From: Acidobacteriota bacterium
GTDB taxonomy: Bacteria; Acidobacteriota; Terriglobia; Terriglobales; Acidobacteriaceae
Assembly (NCBI GenBank): GCA_018268775.1
Contig: JAFDVV010000050.1
Location: 1 to 60,596, forward strand
DNA: 60,596 nt
Direction of reading: 5' to 3'
Shown: positions 17,843 to 25,771 of the stretch, in pieces
Position numbering within the stretch: the first letter of the stretch is position 1
Layout of the letters: every line of letters begins with the position of its first letter
Notes under the pieces: model-generated
Seen by the model: only the letters and a program-made list of their open reading frames with translations
Databases searched by the model: none
What the model was told of the DNA's origin: nothing
Translations under genes and position numbers: made by a program

Positions 17843-20158
17843 TCAGTGCCCACTACTCTCCGAGAACGGCGCGCGCAGAGTGCGGTGCGACCACTCGGCC
17901 TCCTTCTCGCCGCTGAAGACAAACTTCAGCACGCCGCCCTGCATCAGCTCCTCGTGGGTCACATAGCTCCGGTCGAGCGGCCTGCCGTTGAGCTGAACGT
18001 CTTTGACGAAGTCGTGGCCGTCGCTTCGGTTCGCGCTCTCGATCGTCAGCAGCCTGCCGTTGGGCAGGTGAATGCGCGCGCGGTCGACAAACGGCCGTCC
18101 CAAAACATATTCATTCGACCCGGGGGCCACCGGATAGAACCCGAGCGACGTGAAGACGAACCACGCCGACATCTGGCCCAGGTCGTCGTTTCCAACCAGG
18201 CCGTCGGGCGTGGGCTTGTACTGCGTCTCCATGATTTGCTTCAGCCGGGCCTGCGTCTTGAGCGGAGCGCCAGCATACATATACAGGTACGCGAGATGAT
18301 GACTCGGCTCGTTGCCATGAATGTACTGCCCGATCATCCCCGAGATGTCCTCGACGTTGGCATACATGGCGGGATCGACCTTCTGGTCGAACATCGCGTC
18401 GAGCTTCGCCACCAGCTTCTCTTTGCCACCCAGCAGGTCGATCAGCCCCTGCTCGTCCTGTGGCTGATACCACGAGTACTGCCACGCATTGCCCTCGGTA
18501 AAGCCGCTGCCCGCGCCTGCCTTGGCGGGGTCGAAGGGCTTGCGGTACTCTCCGTTCTCCAGCCGAGGCTCGACGAAGCCGTCCGCCGCGTTGAAGCTGT
18601 TGCGCCAGTTCGCCGCGCGTTTGGCAAACGTTGCAGCTACCTGCGTGTTGCCCATCGCTTTGGCCATGCGCGCGATCGTCCAGTCGTCGAAGGCGTACTC
18701 GACTGTCTTCGAAGCGGCTTCGTCGTCGTGGTCCACCGGCACGTAGCCCAGCTTCATGTACGAGTCCAGATTGCCGTAGGGGCCGTAGGCCGCGCTTGCA
18801 ATCATCGCGTCCAGCGCGGCCTTCGCGTCGTAGCCGCGAATCCCCTTCATGTACGCGTCGGCGATGATAGGCACCGCGTGATAGCCGATCATGCACCACG
18901 TCTCGATCCCCTGAAACTGCCACACCGGCAGAATGCCGAAGGGACTCTCATCGGCGGAGGCAAGCAGCGAACGAACCAGGTCGTTCGTGCGCCGCTCGGG
19001 TTCGAGGATCGTCATCAGCGGCTGCTCGGCGCGGTAGGTGTCCCACAGCGAGAGCGACGAGACGAAGCGGAAGCCCTGCGCGCGATGCACCTGGTTGTCG
19101 GGGCCGCGATAGTCGCCGTTGACGTCCATGCTGACGCTCGGGGCCATCAGCGAGTGATAGAGCGCGGTGTACAGCGACCGCTCGGTCGCGGGGTCGGCCT
19201 CGAACTCCACGCGCGCCAGCTCCTCGCGCCACATCTTCTGCGTCGCCGCCCGCACGCGGTCGAAGTCGAATTCCGGCACCTCGGCGTCCATGTTCTCGAT
19301 CGCGTTCTGCTCGCTCACCGGAGACAGCGCTACCTTCACAATCAGCGCGCTGGACGAAGGCGCGAAGTCGAAGACCGCCTCCAGCCCTCGACCCTCGATG
19401 CTCTGCGTATCGCGCGGCGAGGTGCCCGGCGTCTTGAAGCCGCGATACGGCGGCGGGTCCACTTCCTTGTTGTAGAGCGCATGTCCCGTCATGCCCGCGG
19501 AGAAGCGCATCGCGAAGTACAGTTGCCGCCCCGGTGCCCATCCGCGCGTCTCGCGCATCCCCGTGACCGTGCCATCCTTGCGGATGCGTATGCGCGACCA
19601 CAAAACTTTGCCCGGGTAGTTGTAGATGCTGCTGCGCAGGTCCATCAGGATGTGCCGCTCGGTGTTTGCGGGAAACGTATAGCGATGCACGCCGACGCGC
19701 TCGCTGGCGGTCAGCTCCGCGTGGACGCGCGAGTCGTCGAGAACGACGCTGTAGTAGCCGGGCTCGGCGTGCTCGTTTGCGTGCGTGAACCGCGAGCGAT
19801 AGCCGGAGTGGGGCTTCTCGGGATCGCCAGGCTCCAGAGGAACATCGCCGCTGACCGGCGTCAGAAGCACATCGCCCAGATCGCTGTGTCCCGCGCCGGA
19901 AAAGTGCGTGTGCGAGAAGCCGAGGATCGTCGTGTCCTCGTACCTGTACCCGGCGGCCCACTTGTAGCTCTGCTTGAACGGCCGAATCTGCGTGTCGGGC
20001 GAGAGCTGCACCATGCCGAACGGCGCCGTCGCTCCGGGAAACGTATGCCCCTCAGGCCCGGTGCCGATCATCGGGTCGACGAGCTTCAAAGGGTCCGGTC
20101 GCTGAGCAAGCGAGATCGAGGAGGCAAGCAGCAAGCTAAAGCCGAGAAACTTCTTCAT
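17843..20158 (-). CDS. Secreted GH92 family alpha-mannosidase (second)
   Basis: A 771-residue exo-alpha-mannosidase-family enzyme with signal peptide MKKFLGFSLLLASSISLAQ. It matches the canonical GH92 pattern more closely than the first copy: LVDPMIGTGPEGHTFPGATAPFGMVQLSPDT at the N-terminal sandwich, GFSHTHFSGAG, SLWDTYRAEQPLM, GNEPSHHLAYLY (about 613) and GNDDLGQMSAWFVFTSLGFYPV (about 655) with catalytic aspartates. Calcium-dependent cleavage of alpha-mannosides outside the inner membrane is expected. It stands alone between two B repeats, which lie about 100 bp downstream and 27 bp upstream of it. Confidence 0.95.
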   Translation of the reverse strand: MKKFLGFSLLLASSISLAQRPDPLKLVDPMIGTGPEGHTFPGATAPFGMVQLSPDTQIRPFKQSYKWAAGYRYEDTTILGFSHTHFSGAGHSDLGDVLLTPVSGDVPLEPGDPEKPHSGYRSRFTHANEHAEPGYYSVVLDDSRVHAELTASERVGVHRYTFPANTERHILMDLRSSIYNYPGKVLWSRIRIRKDGTVTGMRETRGWAPGRQLYFAMRFSAGMTGHALYNKEVDPPPYRGFKTPGTSPRDTQSIEGRGLEAVFDFAPSSSALIVKVALSPVSEQNAIENMDAEVPEFDFDRVRAATQKMWREELARVEFEADPATERSLYTALYHSLMAPSVSMDVNGDYRGPDNQVHRAQGFRFVSSLSLWDTYRAEQPLMTILEPERRTNDLVRSLLASADESPFGILPVWQFQGIETWCMIGYHAVPIIADAYMKGIRGYDAKAALDAMIASAAYGPYGNLDSYMKLGYVPVDHDDEAASKTVEYAFDDWTIARMAKAMGNTQVAATFAKRAANWRNSFNAADGFVEPRLENGEYRKPFDPAKAGAGSGFTEGNAWQYSWYQPQDEQGLIDLLGGKEKLVAKLDAMFDQKVDPAMYANVEDISGMIGQYIHGNEPSHHLAYLYMYAGAPLKTQARLKQIMETQYKPTPDGLVGNDDLGQMSAWFVFTSLGFYPVAPGSNEYVLGRPFVDRARIHLPNGRLLTIESANRSDGHDFVKDVQLNGRPLDRSYVTHEELMQGGVLKFVFSGEKEAEWSHRTLRAPFSESSGH

Positions 20159-20184
20159 CCCTCAACCATATCGCTAGAGCGTCC

Positions 20185-20269
20185 GTCATTCTGAGCCGCA
20201 GGCGAAGAATCCCTGTAGTTTCGCAGCACAAAGAACTACTGAGATTCTTCGCCTGCGGCTCAGAATGAC
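20185..20269. repeat. Family B palindromic repeat (TCATTCTG type)
   Basis: Nearly perfect arms: GTCATTCTGAGCCGCAGGCG and CGCCTGCGGCTCAGAATGAC. Lies between the divergent GH92 and methyltransferase genes. Confidence 0.9.
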
Positions 20270-20309
20270 GTCACACCTGACCGAACCAAAACGCTACCCT
20301 TACCCGTGA

Positions 20310-21644
20310 ATGATGGAGGTAGCCGCCGCACTATGCGACCATGAAGAGATGGCACGAGAGCTAAAAGAGAGGCAGCCGCGCCTCGTCGCGGGAGAGGCGC
20401 ACGGGCCGGCGGTAGCCATCACGCGGCGGGCGGCGGAGAGGCTGCGGGCGGGGCACCTCTGGGTCTATCGCTCCGACGCCGAGACGCTGGTCCCCGGCGA
20501 GAACGTGGCGGAGATCGCGCCCGGCGCTCTGGTGACCGTCGTCGACAACCGCGGAATACCGCTGGGGACGGGGCTGTACAGCTCCGCCTCGCAGATCGTC
20601 GTGCGCATGGTCAGCACAGAGGCGGGGCTTACGCGCGCGGCGTATCTTCAGCAGCTTCGCGAGCGGCTGGAGGCCGCGCTGGAGCTTCGCGCCGAGCTTG
20701 CTCCAGCAAATAAAGAGAACGATGCCCTGAATGATTCTGGCCGTCTCGTCTTCGCCGAAGCCGACGCGTTGCCGGGCATCGTCGCCGACCGTTACAACGA
20801 CCTAGTCATCCTCCAGCTTCTTGCGCAGGGCACGGCGCAAGACGACGTGCGCGAGGCGTTCGCCTCCACCGTGAAGGCGCGGCTGGGCGCAGCGGTGAGC
20901 ACCATCGTCGAGCGGCCCGACCCGAGGATTCGCGAGCTTGAAGATCTGGAGGCTCCATCGCCTGAGCCTCTATATCTTGAAGGCGCTGCGGCGAAGCTGG
21001 CCACCGTCTTCACCATCAACGGTCTTCAGCTTCACTACGACGCCGGTGCGGGGCAGAAGACGGGAGCGTTTCTCGACCAGCGACTGAACTACGCCGCTGC
21101 CGCCGCTCACGCGCGCGGACGTGCGCTCGACATCTGCACCTACCAGGGCGGCTTCGCGCTGCACCTTGCCACGCGCTGCGACCAGGTCACCGGGGTCGAC
21201 GTCAGCCGCGCCGCGCTCGAGGTGGCCGACCGCAATCTGGAGCTGAACAAGAAAAACCTGCGCGCCGAGGTGGACTGGATCGAGGCCGACGCCTTCGAGC
21301 TTCTGCGCGAGTACCAGTCCGCGGGCGAGCAGTACGACACCATCGTGCTCGACCCGCCGGCTTTCGCGAAGTCGAAGCGCGCGGTCGAAGGCGCGATGCG
21401 CGGCTACAAGGAGATGAACCTCCGCGCCATCAGGATGCTGCGGGCCGGGGGGACGCTCGTCACCTGCTCCTGCTCGCACCACGTGGGACGGGAGGAGTTC
21501 GTCGCTGCCGTAACCTCTGCCGCAGCCGACGCAGGAAGGAGGGTCCAGGTGCTCGAAACCCGAGGGGCCGCACCCGACCACCCCGAGATTCTGACCCTGC
21601 CCGAGACGGCCTATCTCAAGTGTCTTATCTGCCGTGTTATCTGA
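20310..21644 (+). CDS. Class I SAM-dependent rRNA methyltransferase (RlmI/RlmK-like)
   Basis: Probable 23S rRNA cytosine-5 methyltransferase with an N-terminal PUA RNA-binding domain (about residues 30-110, including GHLWVYRSDAE) and a Rossmann methyltransferase domain: ALDICTYQGGFALHLA is motif I, VTGVDVSRAALEVADRN binds the SAM ribose, and VLDPPAFAKSK is motif IV. The TCSCSHHV segment holds the motif VI cysteine region. The first ATG gives 444 residues; the ATG at 20349 (431 residues, MARELKERQ) is equally possible. Single gene. Target base is inferred from the family. Confidence 0.9.
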   Translation: MMEVAAALCDHEEMARELKERQPRLVAGEAHGPAVAITRRAAERLRAGHLWVYRSDAETLVPGENVAEIAPGALVTVVDNRGIPLGTGLYSSASQIVVRMVSTEAGLTRAAYLQQLRERLEAALELRAELAPANKENDALNDSGRLVFAEADALPGIVADRYNDLVILQLLAQGTAQDDVREAFASTVKARLGAAVSTIVERPDPRIRELEDLEAPSPEPLYLEGAAAKLATVFTINGLQLHYDAGAGQKTGAFLDQRLNYAAAAAHARGRALDICTYQGGFALHLATRCDQVTGVDVSRAALEVADRNLELNKKNLRAEVDWIEADAFELLREYQSAGEQYDTIVLDPPAFAKSKRAVEGAMRGYKEMNLRAIRMLRAGGTLVTCSCSHHVGREEFVAAVTSAAADAGRRVQVLETRGAAPDHPEILTLPETAYLKCLICRVI

Positions 21645-21874
21645 AGTTGGCCAGTTACTTGCTGTCTGGAACGAAAGTACCCAACTCCCCGCAAGGTGTT
21701 GCTGATCAACAGATTAACGGAAGAGTTAACCGATTTTTAAGGTGACTTTCGGTCAAATTCCGGTACTATCGTTCGCATGGTATCTACAACTTTCGTGGTA
21801 GGTCCCATGCGGCACCGCTTCTTGTCTCTGTGCCGCCCAAGAGATGGCAGATCCGGCAGCAAAAGGACATCCCC

Positions 21875-22402
21875 ATGATGAAGAAGACGGCCCTTTCCAT
21901 TTCAGTGTTCGTACTGGCAGCTCTTGTGCTGGTTCCGCTGGCTTCGGCGGACACCATCAGCCTGACGCTGACGAACCCGGTGCAGACGGCATCCCCTGGC
22001 AGCACCGTATCGTTCGATGCGACGGTGACGGCGATCTACGACAAGCTGGGGCCCGCCTATCTGAATGGAGACAGCTCCGGCATCACAGGGTCGCTGACGG
22101 TCAACGATACTCCGTTCCTGGTGAACTTTCCGCTGGTGATGTCGGCGGGCGACAGCGTGACGAACCTGCTGTTCACCGTCGCGCTGCCCTCCGGTCTGGC
22201 CCCTGGCATGTACACGGGCTACTTCTCGATCCTTGGCGGACTCAACTCCAGCGCGCTGGGAACGCTGGATACGGCAGAGTTCACGATCAACGCCAGCACA
22301 GTCCCGGAACCGGCAACCTGGGCGCTGATCGGTACGGGCATGGCGGCGCTGCTGCTCGCCGGCTTCACACGCCGCCGGACGGCGTTCAGCGATGCGGCCT
22401 GA
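21875..22402 (+). CDS. PEP-CTERM sorting domain protein
   Basis: A 175-residue exported protein. It begins with a signal peptide (MMKKTALSISVFVLAALVLVPLASA) after an AAAAGGA ribosome binding site. The middle is a beta-rich domain with many Thr and Ser, resembling an adhesion or cell-surface protein. The C-terminus carries a textbook PEP-CTERM signal: VPEPATWALIGTGMAALLLA followed by GFTRRR. Such proteins are processed by an exosortase and usually linked to exopolysaccharide production; no exosortase is seen here. A terminator follows, so it is probably monocistronic. Confidence 0.88.
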   Translation: MMKKTALSISVFVLAALVLVPLASADTISLTLTNPVQTASPGSTVSFDATVTAIYDKLGPAYLNGDSSGITGSLTVNDTPFLVNFPLVMSAGDSVTNLLFTVALPSGLAPGMYTGYFSILGGLNSSALGTLDTAEFTINASTVPEPATWALIGTGMAALLLAGFTRRRTAFSDAA

Positions 22403-22424
22403 TAGGCAAGCGATTCCTGAAACG

Positions 22425-22451
22425 TGGGGCCCTCGCGGCCCCATTTCGATT
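22425..22451 (+). terminator. Terminator after the PEP-CTERM gene
   Basis: Stem TGGGGCC/GGCCCCA with a 5-nt loop, followed by TTTCGATT. Lies close to the end of the converging glycosyltransferase gene. Confidence 0.7.
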
Positions 22452-22466
22452 TAAGAAAGCGATCTA

Positions 22467-23594
22467 TTAAGCAAGCGATCTTACGGCCGTCGCCATTCGC
22501 GTAGCGACCGCGGGCCACGTATACCGTTCGAGCACGCTCTCGCGCGCGCGCCGTCCCATCTCCGCAAGTCTTGCGGGATCGGACAGCAGAACGGCGAGCT
22601 TCTCCGCGAGGTCATCGGCAGAGCCCTTCTGCACCAGCTCGCCGCTCACGCCGGGAGTGACGAACTCGCGGAGAGCCCACGCATCGGTCAGCACGGCGGG
22701 AAGCCGATAGAGCATCGCCTCGAGCGGAGCGATGCCGAAAGGCTCGTAGAGCGACGGCAGCACAAAGAGACTGGCAGATCGAAACAGATCTCCGAGCCTC
22801 TGCCGCTGCGCCGGGTCGGCCTTCGAGAGATGCCCGTGCAACGTCGCGCCTGCGGGCAGGTTGTCCACCCGCGCGGGGCCGACGATATCGAGCGTGGCCG
22901 CCGGGATGGCCTCGCGCACGGCCTTGAACGCCGCGAGCAGTTGCGGGCCGCCCTTGCGCGCGAACTCCGTGCCGATGAAGAGAAGGCGCGGCGCGGTGTA
23001 GCTCTTGGAGGGATTGTCCTCGGGGACCTGGTCGAGATTGATGCCTCCGCCGACGCTGAAGACGCGATCGGGGGCGACGCCGTAGTTATGGATGAAGGAT
23101 TGGCGGAGGTACTCGCTGAAGGTGAAGATGGCGCTCATGCTCTGGGCGGTCTCAATCTCGTACCGCATCGCCTGGTCGAGACGCCTGGCCGCGACATGCT
23201 CCAGCCCGAAGCCGCTCGCAATCAACTCCGCCAGATTGCCGTCGTGGTAGGAGACACACTTGTGCCGCGGAAAGGCCGCGGGCAGCGAGAACATATGGCC
23301 GATCTGCAACAGCACCGGGCTCGCGACGGGGACCTTCGCGGCGGCGCGTGTGAGCGCGTTGCGGTATGCAGGGTCGAAGTAGAAGTGCTTGCGCCACGCC
23401 GCGCGGTCGCGCGTGTAGTTCTTCGCCAGCAGGCCGTAGTGAATGGCCTTCGGCACCTGAATGCCAACGGCCTTTTCGAGCAGGCCAGCGCCGTCGAGCG
23501 CCTTCAGAAAGTATGCGGAGGAGCCGGACCACGTCCTGGTAGAGTATGGGTCGGAGCCAACCGAGCCGCCGACGAAGACTGTGACCTCACTCAT
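22467..23594 (-). CDS. Glycosyltransferase family 4 protein
   Basis: A 375-residue GT-B fold retaining glycosyltransferase. The C-terminal nucleotide-sugar half shows RLLFIGTEFARKGGPQLL (the K of the phosphate-binding R/K pair), HGHLSK, and SLFVLPSLYEPFGIAPLEAM with the EPFG-x-x-x-x-E motif of GT4. The N-terminal acceptor domain is less typical (FVGGSVGSDPYSTRTWSGSSAYF). No membrane segment. Donor and acceptor are unknown; a role in surface polysaccharide is a guess. It converges on the PEP-CTERM gene. Confidence 0.9.
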   Translation of the reverse strand: MSEVTVFVGGSVGSDPYSTRTWSGSSAYFLKALDGAGLLEKAVGIQVPKAIHYGLLAKNYTRDRAAWRKHFYFDPAYRNALTRAAAKVPVASPVLLQIGHMFSLPAAFPRHKCVSYHDGNLAELIASGFGLEHVAARRLDQAMRYEIETAQSMSAIFTFSEYLRQSFIHNYGVAPDRVFSVGGGINLDQVPEDNPSKSYTAPRLLFIGTEFARKGGPQLLAAFKAVREAIPAATLDIVGPARVDNLPAGATLHGHLSKADPAQRQRLGDLFRSASLFVLPSLYEPFGIAPLEAMLYRLPAVLTDAWALREFVTPGVSGELVQKGSADDLAEKLAVLLSDPARLAEMGRRARESVLERYTWPAVATRMATAVRSLA

Positions 23595-23646
23595 GGGCCA
23601 AGGCTAGCACAGCGGCGGGGTGGGGACGGGCGTACCTGGGCAGGCG

Positions 23647-23707
23647 GGTTCGAGCTTCGCTCGAATGGTCCCACACATGCGATGAGGCCGCATGTATGGG
23701 GCGCCCG
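23647..23707 (+). repeat. Family A two-hairpin repeat
   Basis: TTCGAGC/GCTCGAA stem and ACATGCG/CGCATGT stem, ending GGGGCGCCCG. A B arm follows within 25 bp. Confidence 0.85.
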
Positions 23708-23728
23708 GTTCCGTCACAGGAGCGAAAT

Positions 23729-23773
23729 GCGGGGATTCCTCGACTGCGCGCTTCACGCTCCGCTCGGAATGAC
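23729..23773 (-). repeat. Family B repeat, single arm
   Basis: GGGGATTCCTCGAC at the left and CTCGGAATGAC at the right; the other arm is absent. Confidence 0.65.
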
Positions 23774-23792
23774 ACCTCAAGAAGGCCGTCGT

Positions 23793-24095
23793 CTAGGCCG
23801 CAACCTTTCGCTTTGGCCTGATCGGTGAGACCTTCTTCCGCCGGGCATGCGAAGCCTGCCAGAAGTCGTGGTCATTTTGAATTTTGAACCAGATGTCGCC
23901 CTGGCCCTGACCCAAGGCCTCGCTGATCTTCATCGACATCTCCGGTGTAATGCCGGCGCGTTCGTTGATCACGCGAGATAGAGCAACGCGAGAGACGCCG
24001 ATGTGTGCGGCGAACTCGCTAACCGACATCGGTATGCTCTCAAGAGCTTCTTTGATGATTCCGCCAGGATGTGGAGGATTGAACATGCGCATCAC
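23793..24095 (-). CDS. higA: HigA family antitoxin
   Basis: DNA-binding antitoxin of a type II toxin-antitoxin pair, 100 residues. It has the HigA/XRE layout: FNPPHPGGIIKEALE at the start, helix-turn-helix MSVSEFAAHIGVSRVALSRVIN at about residues 23-44, and ITPEMSMKISEALGQGQGDIW after it. A basic tail (RRKKVSPIRPKRKVAA) extends a little beyond the usual end. It is the second gene of the operon, 25 bp after the toxin stop, the usual HigBA order with toxin first. It should neutralise HigB and repress the operon through the inverted repeat upstream. Confidence 0.95.
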   Translation of the reverse strand: MMRMFNPPHPGGIIKEALESIPMSVSEFAAHIGVSRVALSRVINERAGITPEMSMKISEALGQGQGDIWFKIQNDHDFWQASHARRKKVSPIRPKRKVAA

Positions 24096-24120
24096 GTATC
24101 ACCCGTATGTTTTTTCTGCG

Positions 24121-24399
24121 TCAATGGTAGTCTCGATAGTCGACCAGGATCGCGTCTTCACCTTCAAATTTGAAGGTCATACGCCAATTGCCATCGACTT
24201 TCAATGACCAGCAACCAGCGAGATCACCCTTCAATTCGTGGAGGCTCCAACCTGGAACGTCCATCATCTTTGGAGCATTTGCGCGATTGAGCAGCACGAG
24301 CCGCGCCGAGAGCTTCTTCGCGTGGGCCGGTTGGATTCCCGCTTTCGATCCCGTCGTAAAGAACTTTTCGAGCCCTGCATGCCTGAACGACTTGATCAC
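24121..24399 (-). CDS. higB: HigB family toxin (mRNA interferase)
   Basis: Ribosome-dependent mRNA-cleaving toxin of the RelE/ParE superfamily. With a GTG start it has 92 residues, the standard HigB length, and begins VIKSFRHAGLEKFFTTGSKAGIQ, as family members do. The core shows PAHAKKLSARLVLLNRA, WSLHELKGDLAGCWSLKVDGNWRMTF and an acidic end ILVDYRDYH. Starts further upstream would place the operator and promoter inside the coding region, so GTG is preferred. The predicted transcription start is at or next to this codon, suggesting a leaderless mRNA. Confidence 0.93.
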   Translation of the reverse strand: MIKSFRHAGLEKFFTTGSKAGIQPAHAKKLSARLVLLNRANAPKMMDVPGWSLHELKGDLAGCWSLKVDGNWRMTFKFEGEDAILVDYRDYH

Positions 24400-24405
24400 A
24401 CGATG

Positions 24406-24435
24406 AACTGTATCGCGTAACGATACAGTTGTCAA
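24406..24435 (-). promoter_or_regulatory. higBA promoter and operator
   Basis: A perfect 10-bp inverted repeat AACTGTATCG/CGATACAGTT with a 5-bp spacer fills 24406-24430. On the minus strand TTGACA (-35) is followed after exactly 17 bp by TACAGT (-10), and the inverted repeat covers the region between and including the -10. HigA bound here would block the polymerase. Confidence 0.85.
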
Positions 24436-24504
24436 TGACTGATGGGGCCGGATTTTTCCCGGAATGACATCTCAAAGTTGCGTTTGCGCTGCATAATGGT
24501 GTGC

Positions 24505-25758
24505 ATGTCCACACGGCGCAGTTTTCTCTTCAACGGTGCGGCCGCTCTTGCGGCCGGTTCGCTCAACACTTCGATGTTTGCCGCGGGCGAGGAGACGCTC
24601 TCCGCGTGGCGGCCGGGGATGCTGGACATCCATCACATCTCGACCGGGCGCGGGAACTCGGCGCTGATGATCATGCCCGACGGCACGACGATGCTGATCG
24701 ACGCCGGCGCTCTGCATCGCAACACGCCTTACGTGATCGACGAGAAGCCGAACGCCTCGCGGCGGCCCGGCGAGTGGATTGGCCGCTACGTGAAGCGGCA
24801 GCTCGAGGCGGCGAAGCTCGAAGGCATCGACGCGTTTATGAACACGCATCTGCACGACGACCATCTGGGCGAGCTGACGGCCGGTCTGCCCGACGCTCCC
24901 GGCGGCGGCTACAAGCTGACGGGCATCACGGATGTTGCGCAGATCGTGCCGGTCAAGCGGTTCGTCGATCGCGCGTGGCCCGACTACAACTATCCCGCGG
25001 CCGGGGTCTTTCCGCTCAATGCTCCGTTCATCGCGAATTACCGCGCCTTTCTTGCCGCGCAGGTCAAGGCGGGCAGCACGGTGGAGCGCTTCAAACCGGG
25101 ATCGAACACGCAGTTCGGCCTGAAGAAGCCTGGCAGCTACCCAAACTTCGAGATACGCAACCTGATTGCGAACGGCGAGGTGTGGACGGGCCAGGGCTCG
25201 GCGACGAAGAAGTTGTTTCCCGATGTCGCGGGCATGAAGCCCGAGGACCTGCCGTCGGAGAACTGCTGCTCATGCGCGATTCGCGTGAAGTACGGCAACT
25301 TCGGCTACTACACGGGCGGCGACCTGCCGTCGGGCACCAACTACGGCAGAGACCCGTGGCGCGATGTGGAGACGCCGGCCGCCGAGGCGTGCGGGCCGGT
25401 GTCGGTGGCGGTCTTCAATCATCACGGCTACTACGATGCCGAAGGGCCGGGGTACGTGCGCGCGCTGCGGCCGCGTGTGTTTGTGCTGATGGCGTGGGAC
25501 TCGGCGCACCCGACGGTGAACACGCTGGCCGCGGTCTACAGCAAGGCGATCTATCCGGGCGAGCGCGACGTCTTCGCCACGGCGCTCAAGCCTGAACTCA
25601 AGATCACCAACAAGCGCACGGCGGACTTCAAGAGCTCGAACGGCCACGTTGTGGTGCGCGTGGAGGAGGGCGGCGAACGCTTCAAGGTCGCCGTGGTGAC
25701 AAACGCGGACGAGTCCGGCAAGGTGATCGGCAACTTCGGCCCGTATCCAAGCGCATAA
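24505..25758 (+). CDS. MBL-fold (metallo-beta-lactamase superfamily) hydrolase with Tat-like signal
   Basis: A 417-residue probably exported protein. STRRSFLFNGAAALAAGSL near the N-terminus resembles a twin-arginine signal. The metallo-beta-lactamase core is present: ALMIMPDGTTMLIDAG, the zinc-binding NTHLHDDHLGE (HxHxDH), YYTGGDLPSG and VFNHHGYYD. The spacing resembles ComEC/Rec2-type MBL proteins rather than classical lactamases. Two ATGs nine bases apart are possible (24496 and 24505). Function unknown. It is 13 bp upstream of the nine-heme cytochrome and in the same direction, so the two are probably cotranscribed. Confidence 0.83.
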   Translation: MSTRRSFLFNGAAALAAGSLNTSMFAAGEETLSAWRPGMLDIHHISTGRGNSALMIMPDGTTMLIDAGALHRNTPYVIDEKPNASRRPGEWIGRYVKRQLEAAKLEGIDAFMNTHLHDDHLGELTAGLPDAPGGGYKLTGITDVAQIVPVKRFVDRAWPDYNYPAAGVFPLNAPFIANYRAFLAAQVKAGSTVERFKPGSNTQFGLKKPGSYPNFEIRNLIANGEVWTGQGSATKKLFPDVAGMKPEDLPSENCCSCAIRVKYGNFGYYTGGDLPSGTNYGRDPWRDVETPAAEACGPVSVAVFNHHGYYDAEGPGYVRALRPRVFVLMAWDSAHPTVNTLAAVYSKAIYPGERDVFATALKPELKITNKRTADFKSSNGHVVVRVEEGGERFKVAVVTNADESGKVIGNFGPYPSA

Positions 25759-25771
25759 AAAAGGACACTCT

